A stretch of DNA of 33,351 nt from Photorhabdus khanii NC19 (lineage in GTDB: Bacteria > Pseudomonadota > Gammaproteobacteria > Enterobacterales > Enterobacteriaceae). Within the stretch, counting starts at the first letter, position 1; the number at the start of each line of letters is the position of its first letter. The DNA is taken from positions 1-33,351 of the forward strand of contig NZ_AYSJ01000002.1 in NCBI RefSeq assembly GCF_000517265.1, given 5' to 3'. Positions 1 to 7,647 of this stretch are shown here, in pieces. Below the pieces are notes generated by a model. It was not told the origin of the DNA. It saw only the letters and a list, made by a program, of their open reading frames with translations, and did not search any database. The position numbers and the translations under genes were made by a program.

Positions 1-1
1 A

Positions 2-1087
2 ATTGAGAATAATGCGCTGGCCTCCCGAAATCTGGGGGATTGCAGCACGATGTCACCGGAAGCGTGCGGCAAGGCCAAAGAACTGAGCCAGCGCATTCTG
101 GATAAAGGTCTGCCGTCAGTGGAGGACATGCGCGATAAACTGGCCTCATGTCAGGATGACAGCTGCCGTAAAGGGGTCTGGACGGAATATCGGCAGGCCA
201 GTGATGCGACTATCAATACCCTGAAACAGATGGCGCTGAATGGCGAGTTGAGCCGCGAAGAGCTGGCCTTTATCAACCATGAACTGGGTAAAGAACTGGC
301 GGTCTCGGGCTATCGTGCCAATGACAAGCTAGGCCGTTCAGAGCAGAGCAGCTGGTTAAATGGCGGCGGCGGACCACTCTCCGGGTTCTTTAACACGGAA
401 CTGCGCCGAAAAGAGCTGGAAAACGCCGGGTTATCCAAAGCCGATGCGGCGCAGTACGTGAAGGAAGAGCAGCGGAACCTGACGTTGCTGGAGACAGCGA
501 CGGGAATTATTGGGGCAAAAGCTAATAGAACTTCTATAAATATAGTCGGAAAAGGCGCAACATTACCTACTGGTTATACTCCAAAAGGGAATTCAGTTAT
601 CGGGCCAAAAGGTAGTGTTTATGGCAATACAGGAAAAGCAGATGCCTCAGGAAACACGATTTATAGTAACAACGGTGGGTACTATACGTTTGAAAATGGC
701 GTGAAAACAAAAGTTCAATCACCTAACTCTGATTCACAAATATGGCAGAATTATGAGAAAGGTAAGGAATTCGAACAATCTGTTTATGATAAGTTAAAAC
801 AAGACCCTAAATTAAAAACCCCGGTTAGGGAAGTTACCATAGAGACAAATAAAGGGACCAAAGTTAGGGTTGATATTATGGCTAAAGATAGAGATGGATC
901 TATCAAGTGCATAGAATGTAAAAGTTCTCAAACTGCACCATTAACAAAGAATCAAAAGACAGGTTTTCCAGAACTGAAAGAGAGCGGAGGTACAGTTGTT
1001 GGGAAAGGTAGGCCGGGATTTGAAAGTGGAACTAAGATACCACCGACAGAAGTTGAAATAGTAAGGCCAAAAGCAAAGGATGATTAA
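2..1087 (+). CDS. CdiA-type contact-dependent toxin, C-terminal part (PD-(D/E)XK nuclease tail), 5' truncated by window
   Basis: The reading frame is open from the window edge and begins IENNAL, a variant of the VENN motif that marks the start of exchangeable CdiA-CT regions. The rest of the large secreted effector must lie to the left. After this motif comes a helical, Cys-containing entry-type domain, to about residue 155 counted from the ATG at 50, and then a toxin domain. The tail has a PD-(D/E)XK nuclease pattern: E240/E242 in KGKEFEQ, D275 in RVDIM, and E289-C-K291 in IECKSS. Such tails are usually DNases or tRNases delivered into neighbouring cells. Base composition changes near 515, from GC-rich entry domain to AT-rich toxin, as expected for a swapped module. 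The immunity gene follows after 9 bp. Nuclease class is well supported; the substrate is not readable from sequence. Confidence 0.85.
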   Translation: MENNALASRNLGDCSTMSPEACGKAKELSQRILDKGLPSVEDMRDKLASCQDDSCRKGVWTEYRQASDATINTLKQMALNGELSREELAFINHELGKELAVSGYRANDKLGRSEQSSWLNGGGGPLSGFFNTELRRKELENAGLSKADAAQYVKEEQRNLTLLETATGIIGAKANRTSINIVGKGATLPTGYTPKGNSVIGPKGSVYGNTGKADASGNTIYSNNGGYYTFENGVKTKVQSPNSDSQIWQNYEKGKEFEQSVYDKLKQDPKLKTPVREVTIETNKGTKVRVDIMAKDRDGSIKCIECKSSQTAPLTKNQKTGFPELKESGGTVVGKGRPGFESGTKIPPTEVEIVRPKAKDD

Positions 1088-1096
1088 GGAGGCTAT

Positions 1097-1438
1097 ATGT
1101 CTGTAGAAGATATAAATAAAATTGATTTAATTACAATGACCCAAGAGGATATAGTTTCCCAGCAGGTAATCTTGGTTATAACTGATCATTTGCAATGGTC
1201 ATCTTGTATTAATGAACACCTCTTTAAATTGCAAGAAAAAATTAATAGATATATTGCATTTGTTGAAAGCGGAGAAATATACGAAAAACTCCCAGATGCT
1301 CAGGGTAGGAATATAACGTTTAAAGTGTTTTTCCAGTACAAGATTCCTCAGGAATGTATTGATTTTATGGAGAGAGTAAACGAAATATTATCTTCCATTA
1401 ACATAGAATTAACTTATGAGGAAAGTGAGGTCATTTAG
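1097..1438 (+). CDS. CDI immunity protein for the first toxin (DUF6572-like)
   Basis: A 113-residue acidic cytosolic protein with no signal peptide or membrane segment. Its place directly after the CdiA-CT frame and its excellent ribosome site (AAGGAGG five bases before the ATG) identify it as the cognate immunity protein that would block the PD-(D/E)XK nuclease. The pattern ILVITDHLQW ... LQEKINRYIAFVESGEIYE resembles DUF6572-type proteins as I recall them, but I could not search. Like the toxin tail it is much AT-richer than the entry domain upstream, so toxin and immunity probably arrived as one unit. A strong intrinsic terminator follows and closes this transcription unit. Confidence 0.8.
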   Translation: MSVEDINKIDLITMTQEDIVSQQVILVITDHLQWSSCINEHLFKLQEKINRYIAFVESGEIYEKLPDAQGRNITFKVFFQYKIPQECIDFMERVNEILSSINIELTYEESEVI

Positions 1439-1465
1439 AAAATTAATTATGTGATCTCAATGACC

Positions 1466-1512
1466 AAATTAGCGCAGAAAGCTTGCTCACTGCGCTAATT
1501 TCGATCTTTTTT
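1466..1512 (+). terminator. Rho-independent terminator after the CdiA/immunity unit
   Basis: A perfect 12-bp stem, AAATTAGCGCAG (1466-1477) with CTGCGCTAATTT (1490-1501), encloses a 12-nt loop and is followed by six T (1507-1512). It ends the plus-strand unit and lies just before the 3' end of the convergent symE-like gene. Confidence 0.85.
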
Positions 1513-1530
1513 AACTTTCCAGCTGCAAAC

Positions 1531-1773
1531 TCAATCCTCCGTAACAACTTGAATAATCAATTGTCCCCGTTCAACTCTCACCTGCACCGCCTGTCCGGTG
1601 GCAAAGCCTGCTTCTTGCAGCCAGTTGCCCTTGAGGTGCAAACTGGGATGCTGGCTGTAATAGCGAGTCATGCCAGTGTGGCGATCGGCGTGACATCGGC
1701 TGATATAGCCGACCTTATAGCGGCGCTGGACTTTCGAACTGTCTGAGTTTGCATTACAATCGCGTTCAGCCAT
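1531..1773 (-). CDS. symE: SymE-like toxin (AbrB-fold RNA-cleaving family)
   Basis: An 80-residue protein whose second half, HPSLHLKGNWLQEAGFATG followed by QAVQVRVERGQLII, matches the SymE toxin domain. E. coli SymE is an SOS-induced AbrB-fold protein that affects RNA and nucleoid, and is controlled by LexA and the antisense RNA SymR. This copy is shorter than the E. coli protein (about 113 residues) but has the whole conserved domain. The start is supported by AGGAG eight bases upstream. An inverted repeat CATGAG/CTCATG (1815-1820/1828-1833) lies between it and the upstream XRE gene on the same strand. I saw no clear LexA box or SymR promoter. A broken relative lies at 12795-13017, at the other end of the cassette array. 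Confidence 0.75.
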   Translation of the reverse strand: MAERDCNANSDSSKVQRRYKVGYISRCHADRHTGMTRYYSQHPSLHLKGNWLQEAGFATGQAVQVRVERGQLIIQVVTED

Positions 1774-1847
1774 AAATCAACTCCTACATAGTTGGTTGTG
1801 TGGTCAGCGGCCATCATGAGGTCCGAACTCATGGTAGCCGCGTCATC

Positions 1848-2246
1848 TCAGCGCTTGGCGCTCTTCATAACAACTTTTTCCATCATTGACTTGGTAACAA
1901 AACTGTCAATCACCATAATCAACGCCTTCTGCTCCTCATCGGATAACGAATCAGCCTGTTGCCAGAGTTCATGCAATATGTGGTTACGTATCTTCACATC
2001 TTTGCTGGTCTCGCGGCGGCCAACCAGTTCATCAAGAGAAACCTGTAAAACATCAGCTAGCTTAATCAAGGACTCCAGTTGAGGGACGATGTGTCCCCGC
2101 TCCCAGCGGTTATACACTCTGGGCAGTACCTCAATCATCTCGGCAAGCCGTGATTGGGTTAATCCCCGAGCTTCTCTGAGCATCTTAAGCCGTTCAGAAA
2201 ATACGGACATATCAATACCTGTTTGCAAAACACAAATGTCCGCCAT
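1848..2246 (-). CDS. XRE-family helix-turn-helix regulator
   Basis: A 132-residue protein with a Cro/cI-type HTH at about residues 17-72 (ERLKMLREARGLTQSRLAEM, then YNRWERG and SLIKLADVLQVSLDELVG), followed by a helical tail that probably dimerises. The start at 2246 has a purine-rich ribosome site (AAGGAAGGGG); Met13 (2210) with AGGT is an alternative. It is divergent from the primase gene and upstream of the symE-like gene on the same strand. This is the classic place for a repressor of both units, and a palindrome lies in the shared upstream region. DNA binding is certain by family; the target is inferred. Confidence 0.85.
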   Translation of the reverse strand: MADICVLQTGIDMSVFSERLKMLREARGLTQSRLAEMIEVLPRVYNRWERGHIVPQLESLIKLADVLQVSLDELVGRRETSKDVKIRNHILHELWQQADSLSDEEQKALIMVIDSFVTKSMMEKVVMKSAKR

Positions 2247-2289
2247 TGTACCCCTTCCTTTTTAGCTGGCTGTTGTAAAATCTCTTTTA

Positions 2290-2309
2290 TGCGATTATTA
2301 TATATCGCA
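2290..2309. promoter_or_regulatory. Palindrome in the divergent regulator/primase promoter region (candidate operator)
   Basis: TGCGAT and ATCGCA form a perfect 6-bp inverted repeat around an 8-bp A/T spacer, in the 99-bp gap between the divergent XRE gene and the primase gene. The primase ribosome site AAAGGAAAG lies about 25 bp downstream. An XRE dimer binding here could repress both directions; this is inference from position and symmetry. Confidence 0.45.
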
Positions 2310-2345
2310 AACATGTCTATTGACAAGGTTCAAAAGGAAAGACTT

Positions 2346-5300
2346 ATGACCCGCATTCCCGATACCGATTTAGCCCGCTTAAAGCAAACCGTCTCGTTGC
2401 TGGGGCTGGCGCGTAAACAAGGCCGTCCGATGAAAAAACGCGGTGAGGATTATGTGCTGCGTTGTCCCTTCCATAACGAGAAAACCCCCTCAATGGTCAT
2501 CTCACCGGCCAAGAACCTCTATCACTGCTTTGGCTGCGGGGCCGCCGGGTCGGTGCTGGACTGGGTGATACAAACGGAAGGGGTGACGCTGAAAATTGCT
2601 ATCCGCCGGCTGCGGGAACTGGCCGGGTTACCGGACATGGACAATGCCGTGGTGGCCGCTTCTTCTTTAGCCGCCCAGCCGGAATCACAGGCGGCCCCCC
2701 TGCCGCGCCCGAAACTGGCCGATCTGGACGATGACGGGCAGGCGCTGTTGCGCCAGGTGATTGATTTTTATCATCAGAATTTACTGGCGTCACCGGAAGC
2801 GAAAGAATGGCTGGAACGACGCGGACTCAATCATCCTGAACTGGTCAGTCACTTTAAGCTGGGGTACGCGGGCCATCACGGGATCGGCGGTTCAGCGGGG
2901 TTATTGCCGTCCAAAAGCAGTCAGGAAGGCCAGCAACTGCGTGACAAGCTATCGGGTCTGGGCGTGTTGCGTACGACCACCCGGCAGGATCACTTCCGGG
3001 GCTGCGTCGTGGTGCCGGTGATCGGCTGGGCCGAATCGGCCAGTGTAGCCAGCCGCGGGCGGGTGCTGCAACTGTATGGCCGCCGAACCCAGCCGGATTA
3101 CAAGGTGCTGAAAGACAGCCCGAAGCATCTGTACCTGCCGTCGCCACTGGCCGGGGTCTGGAACGAGGAAGCGATGAAAGCGGCTTCGGAAATCATCCTG
3201 TGCGAAGCACTGATCGATGCGATGACCTTCTGGTGCGCCGGGTTCCGCAACGTGATCGCCGCCTACGGCGTGAACGGTTTTAACCGCGATCACCTCGACG
3301 CCTTGCAGTATCACGGCGTGAAACGGGTGCTGATTGCCTTTGACCGGGACGAGGCCGGAGACCGTGGCGCGGCCAGTGTGGCGGCTGACTTACTGGAATC
3401 CGGCATTGAGGCGTGGCGGGTGCAGTTCCCGCCGGGCATGGATGTCAATGACTATGCCGTCAAAAGTGGCAACGCCGAACATGCGCTGGGGCTGGCCCTG
3501 CAACAGGCGGTCTGGTTGGGACAGGGAACGGCACCAGGTGCGGTGTTCAGTCATGAGCGGCCCGTCTCGTCAGATATGACGGAAAAGCCTCACAATGCAG
3601 ATGTGGCTAAACCGGCTGCCTTAGCCGCCCCACCAGAGCTGACTGTTGCCCCCGTGCCTTGTGAGCGCACGGCCTGCGGTGAACTGCTGATGAAAAGCGG
3701 GCCCCGGGTCTGGCGGATACGGGGGATGAAAAAATCGCCGGTGCCCGATGTGATGAAAGTCAATGTGCAGGTGCGGGATGAAACGTCCGGCCTGTTCCAT
3801 GTGGATACACTGGACATGTATCACGCGCGGCATCGTCAGAACTACATCAGCACGGCGGCGCAAGAGCTGGAATGCGAGCTGTCGGTCATCAAACGCGAAG
3901 CCGGGCGGGTCTTGCTGATGCTGGAGCAGCAACAGGACGCGCAACAGCAGGCCGACGCCGAAGCCTCAGGGACAACCGCAGTCACGGTCAGCGCAGAAGA
4001 TGAAGCCGCCGCGCTGGCGTTGCTGACATCGCCAAACCTGACAGAACAGATTATCAACGACATGGCCGCCTGTGGCGTGGTCGGCGAATCGACCAATCTG
4101 CTGACCGGGTATCTGGCGGCAGTCTCGCGCAAACTGGATAAACCGCTGGCCGTGTTAATCCAGAGCAGCAGCGCGGCAGGCAAGAGCAGCCTGATGGAGG
4201 CGGTGCTGAACCTGATGCCGGAAGAGGAGCGTATCCAGTACTCGGCGATGACCGGGCAGAGCCTCTACTATCTGGGAGAAACCAGCCTGCAACACAAAAT
4301 ACTGGCGATAGCGGAAGAGGAAGGCGTGCGGCAGGCGGCCTATGCCCTGAAACTGTTACAGTCCGACGGCGAGCTGAAAATCGCCAGCACCGGCAAAAAC
4401 GAACAGAGCGGCGAACTGGTGACGCGGGAATACAAGGTGCAGGGACCGGTCATGCTGATGTTAACGACGACGGCCATTGATGTGGATGAAGAGCTGCTGA
4501 ACCGCTGTCTGGTGCTGACGGTCAACGAATCGCGCGAACAGACGCAAGCCATCCACGCGATGCAACGGCACCGTCAGACACTGGCAGGGTTGCTGGCTGA
4601 CTCAGAGAAAGGTTATCTGACGCAGTTACACCAGAACGCCCAGCGCTTGTTAAGGCCGCTGAAAGTGGTGAATCCCTACGCCCATCAACTGACGTTCCTG
4701 TCAGACAAAACCCGGATGCGGCGCGACCATATGAAATACCTGACGCTGATACAGGCCATTGCCTTGCTGCACCAGTATCAACGTGAAGTGAAGAAAACGA
4801 CCCACCGCGGACAGGTCATCGAATATATCGAAATCACCCAAGACGACATTACCCTCGCCAACCGGCTGGCGCATGAGGTGCTGGGGCGCACGCTGGATGA
4901 AATGCCGCCGCAGACGCGTAAGCTGTTACTGCTGATACAAGAGATGGTGAACGCACAAGCGCAAATCCAACACTGCCAGCCAAACGAAGTGCGCTTTACC
5001 CGGCGGGATATCCGCGCCTTTACCCACTGGAGCGACAGCCAGCTCAAGAACCACTGTCAACGGCTGACGGAAATGGAATACCTGTTGTTGCATGGCGGCA
5101 GCCGGGGACACCTGCTGCATTATGAACTGCTGTGGGACGGGGAAGACAACGGCGCAGCCCACCTGTGCGGCCTGCTGGATGTCGGAGAACCGGACTCAGA
5201 AACCGCCGGCAGTGAACGCAAGTCTGACCCGGAAGGTCGCAAGTCTTCCCCAAGTCCGGGGCAAGTTTGGCCTGAGTCTGGGGAAGAAAAACCCGCATCA

Positions 5301-5660
5301 GCCCGGACAGCACAAGAGTCAGCGGGGGCACAAGTCCGGGCAGATGAAAACGCTATTATTAAGGAAAATAATCACAGAGACGCATTGCCCGTGCCCGACA
5401 GGGATAAAACATCGGAAGCCATCCCGACAGGTCATGAGAGCAAGTCTGACTTAAATGAACGCAAGTCTGCCTCAAGTCTGGGTCAAGTTAGGGTCAAGTC
5501 TGGGGTGAAAAAATCCCCATCAGGGCAGACAGAACAAGGGTTCAGCGTGCCGCAAGTCGGGGTAACGGAAGACACAGTGATAAAAGGAAAAAAGAAAACG
5601 CGCCCCTTGTCTGCGCCCGCCACTCAATCTCAACCGGAGGTCAATCATGGCAAACCGTAA
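2346..5660 (+). CDS. CHC2 zinc-finger/TOPRIM primase fused to a P-loop helicase-like domain
   Basis: A 1104-residue replication-type protein. The N-terminus has a DnaG-like CHC2 zinc site (C40, H43, C61, C64, ending HCFGCG). A TOPRIM catalytic core follows, with E287 in ILCEAL and the D333-x-D335 pair in AFDRDEAG. The second half has a P-loop, SSSAAGKSS (607-615, K613), and a Walker B-like ILAIAEEEG (E657/E658), as in primase-helicases of phages and integrative elements. The last 150 residues are a low-complexity tail made of two 74-residue repeats. The ATG at 2346 is chosen because AAAGGAAAG precedes it; the frame is open further upstream but without a ribosome site. It overlaps the recombinase gene by 14 bp, so the two are co-translated. 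GC content is clearly higher than in the core genes. Domains are firm; the biological role is unknown to me. Confidence 0.85.
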   Translation: MTRIPDTDLARLKQTVSLLGLARKQGRPMKKRGEDYVLRCPFHNEKTPSMVISPAKNLYHCFGCGAAGSVLDWVIQTEGVTLKIAIRRLRELAGLPDMDNAVVAASSLAAQPESQAAPLPRPKLADLDDDGQALLRQVIDFYHQNLLASPEAKEWLERRGLNHPELVSHFKLGYAGHHGIGGSAGLLPSKSSQEGQQLRDKLSGLGVLRTTTRQDHFRGCVVVPVIGWAESASVASRGRVLQLYGRRTQPDYKVLKDSPKHLYLPSPLAGVWNEEAMKAASEIILCEALIDAMTFWCAGFRNVIAAYGVNGFNRDHLDALQYHGVKRVLIAFDRDEAGDRGAASVAADLLESGIEAWRVQFPPGMDVNDYAVKSGNAEHALGLALQQAVWLGQGTAPGAVFSHERPVSSDMTEKPHNADVAKPAALAAPPELTVAPVPCERTACGELLMKSGPRVWRIRGMKKSPVPDVMKVNVQVRDETSGLFHVDTLDMYHARHRQNYISTAAQELECELSVIKREAGRVLLMLEQQQDAQQQADAEASGTTAVTVSAEDEAAALALLTSPNLTEQIINDMAACGVVGESTNLLTGYLAAVSRKLDKPLAVLIQSSSAAGKSSLMEAVLNLMPEEERIQYSAMTGQSLYYLGETSLQHKILAIAEEEGVRQAAYALKLLQSDGELKIASTGKNEQSGELVTREYKVQGPVMLMLTTTAIDVDEELLNRCLVLTVNESREQTQAIHAMQRHRQTLAGLLADSEKGYLTQLHQNAQRLLRPLKVVNPYAHQLTFLSDKTRMRRDHMKYLTLIQAIALLHQYQREVKKTTHRGQVIEYIEITQDDITLANRLAHEVLGRTLDEMPPQTRKLLLLIQEMVNAQAQIQHCQPNEVRFTRRDIRAFTHWSDSQLKNHCQRLTEMEYLLLHGGSRGHLLHYELLWDGEDNGAAHLCGLLDVGEPDSETAGSERKSDPEGRKSSPSPGQVWPESGEEKPASARTAQESAGAQVRADENAIIKENNHRDALPVPDRDKTSEAIPTGHESKSDLNERKSASSLGQVRVKSGVKKSPSGQTEQGFSVPQVGVTEDTVIKGKKKTRPLSAPATQSQPEVNHGKP
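5219..5562 (+). repeat. Duplicated array of 11-bp-phased CAAGTCTGGG-type repeats inside the primase gene
   Basis: CAAGT-type decamers start at 5219, 5240, 5251, 5262, 5273 (degenerate TGAGTCTGGG) and 5331. They recur at 5441, 5462, 5473, 5484, 5495 and 5553, every one exactly 222 bp later. Within each block the spacing is 21, 11, 11, 11 and 58 bp, so most copies lie on one helical face. The whole 222-bp (74-codon) unit is duplicated, with diverged sequence between the motifs. Iteron arrays inside replication genes are known (the lambda origin lies in gene O). The alternative is a purely protein-level repeat (KSxxxxRKS...GQV). Confidence 0.7.
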
Positions 5661-6759
5661 ACCGCGCAAAGGAAGTCTCCTGACCGTCGATGACGTCTAC
5701 CGTCAGCCGGTGGGTCCAGCGCATGACCCAAAAAGCCTGTATGCGCTGCTGCTGCGCTTTGTGGCGTGGCGGCAGGAGCGGAACTGGTCGGAGACGACAT
5801 TGAAAGTGCAGACCCATCATACTTACCGCTTTATCCTGTGGGCCACCGAACGGGGCCTGTACTCTGCCGCTGATATCACGCGGCCAATACTGGAACGTTA
5901 CCAGCGCTACCTGTACCAGTACCGCAAGACCAACGGGGAGCCGCTGAGTATCCGCACCCAGCGCACGCAGTTGCAGCCGTTGCAGGTGTGGTTCAAATGG
6001 CTGACGAAACAGAACCTGATACTGGCGAACCCGGCAGCGGACATTGAATTGCCGCGGGAAGAAAAACGGCTGCCAAAATATATCCTGAGCATTGATGAAA
6101 TCGAGCATATCCTGTCGCTGCCTGACCCGCATACGTTGCAGGGCGCACGCGACCGGGCATTGATGGAACTGCTCTGGTCAACGGGGATACGGCGCAGTGA
6201 AGCGGCCCGGCTCGATATCTACAGCATTGACGGGGCACGCAAAACGGTGACCATCCGGCAGGGCAAGGGGAATAAAGACCGGGTATTGCCCCTCGGCGAA
6301 CGGGCCTTAAGCTGGCTCCAGTTCTATCAGCAACAGGTTCGCCCGCAACTGCTGGTCACCCCGGACCTTCAATCGCTGTTCGTGGCGATGGACGGTCTGG
6401 ACGGGTTGCAGCCGAACGGTATCACGAATGCCGTGAGCGGTTATATCCGGGCCGCCGGCATTGAGAAAAAGGGGAGCTGTCACCTGTTCCGGCACGCGAT
6501 GGCAACCCAGATGCTGGAGAACGGCGCAGACCTGCGCTGGATACAGGCAATGCTGGGACATGCGAGCGTGGAATCCACCCAGGTGTATACGCAGGTCTCT
6601 ATCCGGGCCTTGCAGGCGGTACATGCCAGCACCCACCCGGCGGAGCAAATGGCCGACGAAAAAGTCAGCGACGCCGATGAGGTGGGTTTACTGGCCGACC
6701 TGTACGCCGAAGCTGACGCCGAAGCTGACACGCCGCCGGACAGCCCGACGCCGACTTGA
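5647..6759 (+). CDS. XerC/XerD-like tyrosine recombinase of a mobile element
   Basis: A 370-residue integrase-family protein. Residues about 25-120 form the SAM-like core-binding domain; about 145-325 form the catalytic domain. All six catalytic positions are present: R182 (TGIRRSE), K207 (GKGNKDR), H279 and R282 (HLFRH), H305 (GHAS) and nucleophile Y314 (VYTQVS). It should break and rejoin DNA through a 3'-phosphotyrosine. It is longer than the housekeeping XerC/XerD proteins (about 300 residues), with extra residues at both ends. GGAGG six bases before the ATG, and a 14-bp overlap with the primase gene, indicate one operon. A large inverted repeat about 180 bp downstream is a candidate substrate. 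Function as a recombinase is secure; target site and partners are inferred. Confidence 0.9.
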   Translation: MANRKPRKGSLLTVDDVYRQPVGPAHDPKSLYALLLRFVAWRQERNWSETTLKVQTHHTYRFILWATERGLYSAADITRPILERYQRYLYQYRKTNGEPLSIRTQRTQLQPLQVWFKWLTKQNLILANPAADIELPREEKRLPKYILSIDEIEHILSLPDPHTLQGARDRALMELLWSTGIRRSEAARLDIYSIDGARKTVTIRQGKGNKDRVLPLGERALSWLQFYQQQVRPQLLVTPDLQSLFVAMDGLDGLQPNGITNAVSGYIRAAGIEKKGSCHLFRHAMATQMLENGADLRWIQAMLGHASVESTQVYTQVSIRALQAVHASTHPAEQMADEKVSDADEVGLLADLYAEADAEADTPPDSPTPT

Positions 6760-7568
6760 CACCCCGATATCCGCTGACTGTCCGCCCGCCCCCGTTGAGT
6801 TGGGCGGGTGCGGAGTGGGGGCAGACCGTGGCCGGACTGCCCGTCAGCCCCGGCGCACGCGGGGGTAAATAGTCGTCAGGCGGCTTAACCGCTGGCGTCC
6901 CCGCTGAGGCGATACAGGCCGCCCAACGCCTATTCAACATAATGCAGGGGAATTATACGCACTGCGCCGGTGAGCAAGGGTAACAGCCTGAACATGAATG
7001 AGCGGCTTAATGCGTATAATTGGCATTATGTCTGGCGCCCCCGCGGGTTAGCATCGGAGGGTGCGGCGCACAAGGCTGACGCCTTCTGCTGTCAGCGTCT
7101 GAGCCGGCCATCGGCAACCCCGAGTTCTTCTTTAGCTGCCGCGTTATCTTCCAGTCACCCCCCCGAAGGCAGGTCGGCCTGGCGGCCTCCGCTAATTTAT
7201 CGCCCCCCGCCCCAACCCTGCTTCACTGGCTGCGCGCGGCTCACACTGCGCTGCGCTTCGTTGCTCGTACCCGTGCTCGCCATCGCCGCCCCGTGCAGCC
7301 CCCCGGGGGGGCTTCCCTGAACAAAACCGCGAGGTCATGCAAGGCCCATGCGCAACCCGAAGCCCCGGTGCCTCAGAGCGTCGCAGGGGCGCCGCTTGCG
7401 GGCTCTGTGCCGCCCGCGCCCGCAGAACGTGCGCCCGCCGCCCAAACGAGTTGGGCGACGTTCGCCCGTTGCCGAAAAAGGCGCTCCCCTGACAAGGTCA
7501 CGGCGGAAAAAACGGGCCTTCGTGGGCGAAAAGCGCGTCAGGGGGTTTTGGGGTCGGCAGTCAACAAG
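6760..7568. other. GC-rich, hairpin-rich region without convincing genes, 3' of the recombinase
   Basis: About 0.8 kb far more GC-rich than anything else here. Open frames exist but lack ribosome sites and protein-like composition, and I take none as a gene. Visible hairpins are CCCGCCC/GGGCGGG (6785-6791/6802-6808), the large inverted repeat at 6938-7030, GCTGAC/GTCAGC (7075-7080/7091-7096), a C6/G7 palindrome near 7298-7314, CGCCCAA/TTGGGCG (7439-7457), and CCCCTGAC (7485-7492) with GTCAGGGG (7537-7544). It may hold an origin, a recombination site or a structured RNA of the primase-recombinase element. Confidence 0.55.
6938..7030. repeat. Large two-step inverted repeat (attC-like fold) downstream of the tyrosine recombinase
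   Basis: The outer arms CATAATGC (6938-6945) and GCATTATG (7023-7030) pair perfectly over 8 bp. After an asymmetric bulge (5 nt left, 1 nt right) the inner arms AATTATACGCA (6951-6961) and TGCGTATAATT (7011-7021) pair over 11 bp. GCCG (6966-6969) with CGGC (7003-7006) continues the stem inside, and CGCC (6927-6930) with GGCG (7034-7037) outside. A long imperfect hairpin with one-sided bulges is how integron attC sites fold. I do not see integron consensus boxes, so the link to the recombinase is inference. The arms are AT-rich islands in very GC-rich DNA. Confidence 0.65.
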
Positions 7569-7647
7569 TACTGGGAAAATCTGGTGATAACTGACTGAGT
7601 AATTGGGAAAATCGCTGTCTGACTGAGTACATTGGGAGAATCGCTGT
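7569..7647 (+). repeat. Tandem ~28-bp direct repeats before the orphan toxin cassettes
   Basis: CTGACTGAGTAATTGGGAAA continuing ATCGCTGT (7591-7618) is followed directly by a near copy (7619-7647). A partial earlier copy, TACTGGGAAAATC, begins at 7569. The repeats close the GC-rich region and lead into the first orphan CdiA-CT cassette. The second copy is also the start of the 73-bp cassette boundary shared with 9002-9074. Confidence 0.65.

Noticed and set aside
1774-1847. SymR-like antisense RNA opposite the symE leader
   Set aside because: Expected by analogy with E. coli, but I could not find a plus-strand promoter or terminator to support it.
5219-5562. CRISPR-like array
   Set aside because: The repeats are 10-11 bp, phased at 11 or 21 bp and inside a coding frame. 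There are no spacers of uniform CRISPR length and no cas genes.
5641-6648. Long minus-strand frames opposite the recombinase gene
   Set aside because: These mirror the strong coding bias of the plus-strand recombinase, whose catalytic residues are all in place.
6970-7598. Open frames of 80-116 codons in the GC-rich region after the recombinase
   Set aside because: High GC opens frames on several phases by chance. They lack ribosome sites, are Arg/Pro/Ala-rich and overlap strong hairpins.
7591-7647. CRISPR or REP-type repeat
   Set aside because: Only two full copies directly adjacent without spacers, and not palindromic. Better explained as a cassette boundary or iteron-like repeat.
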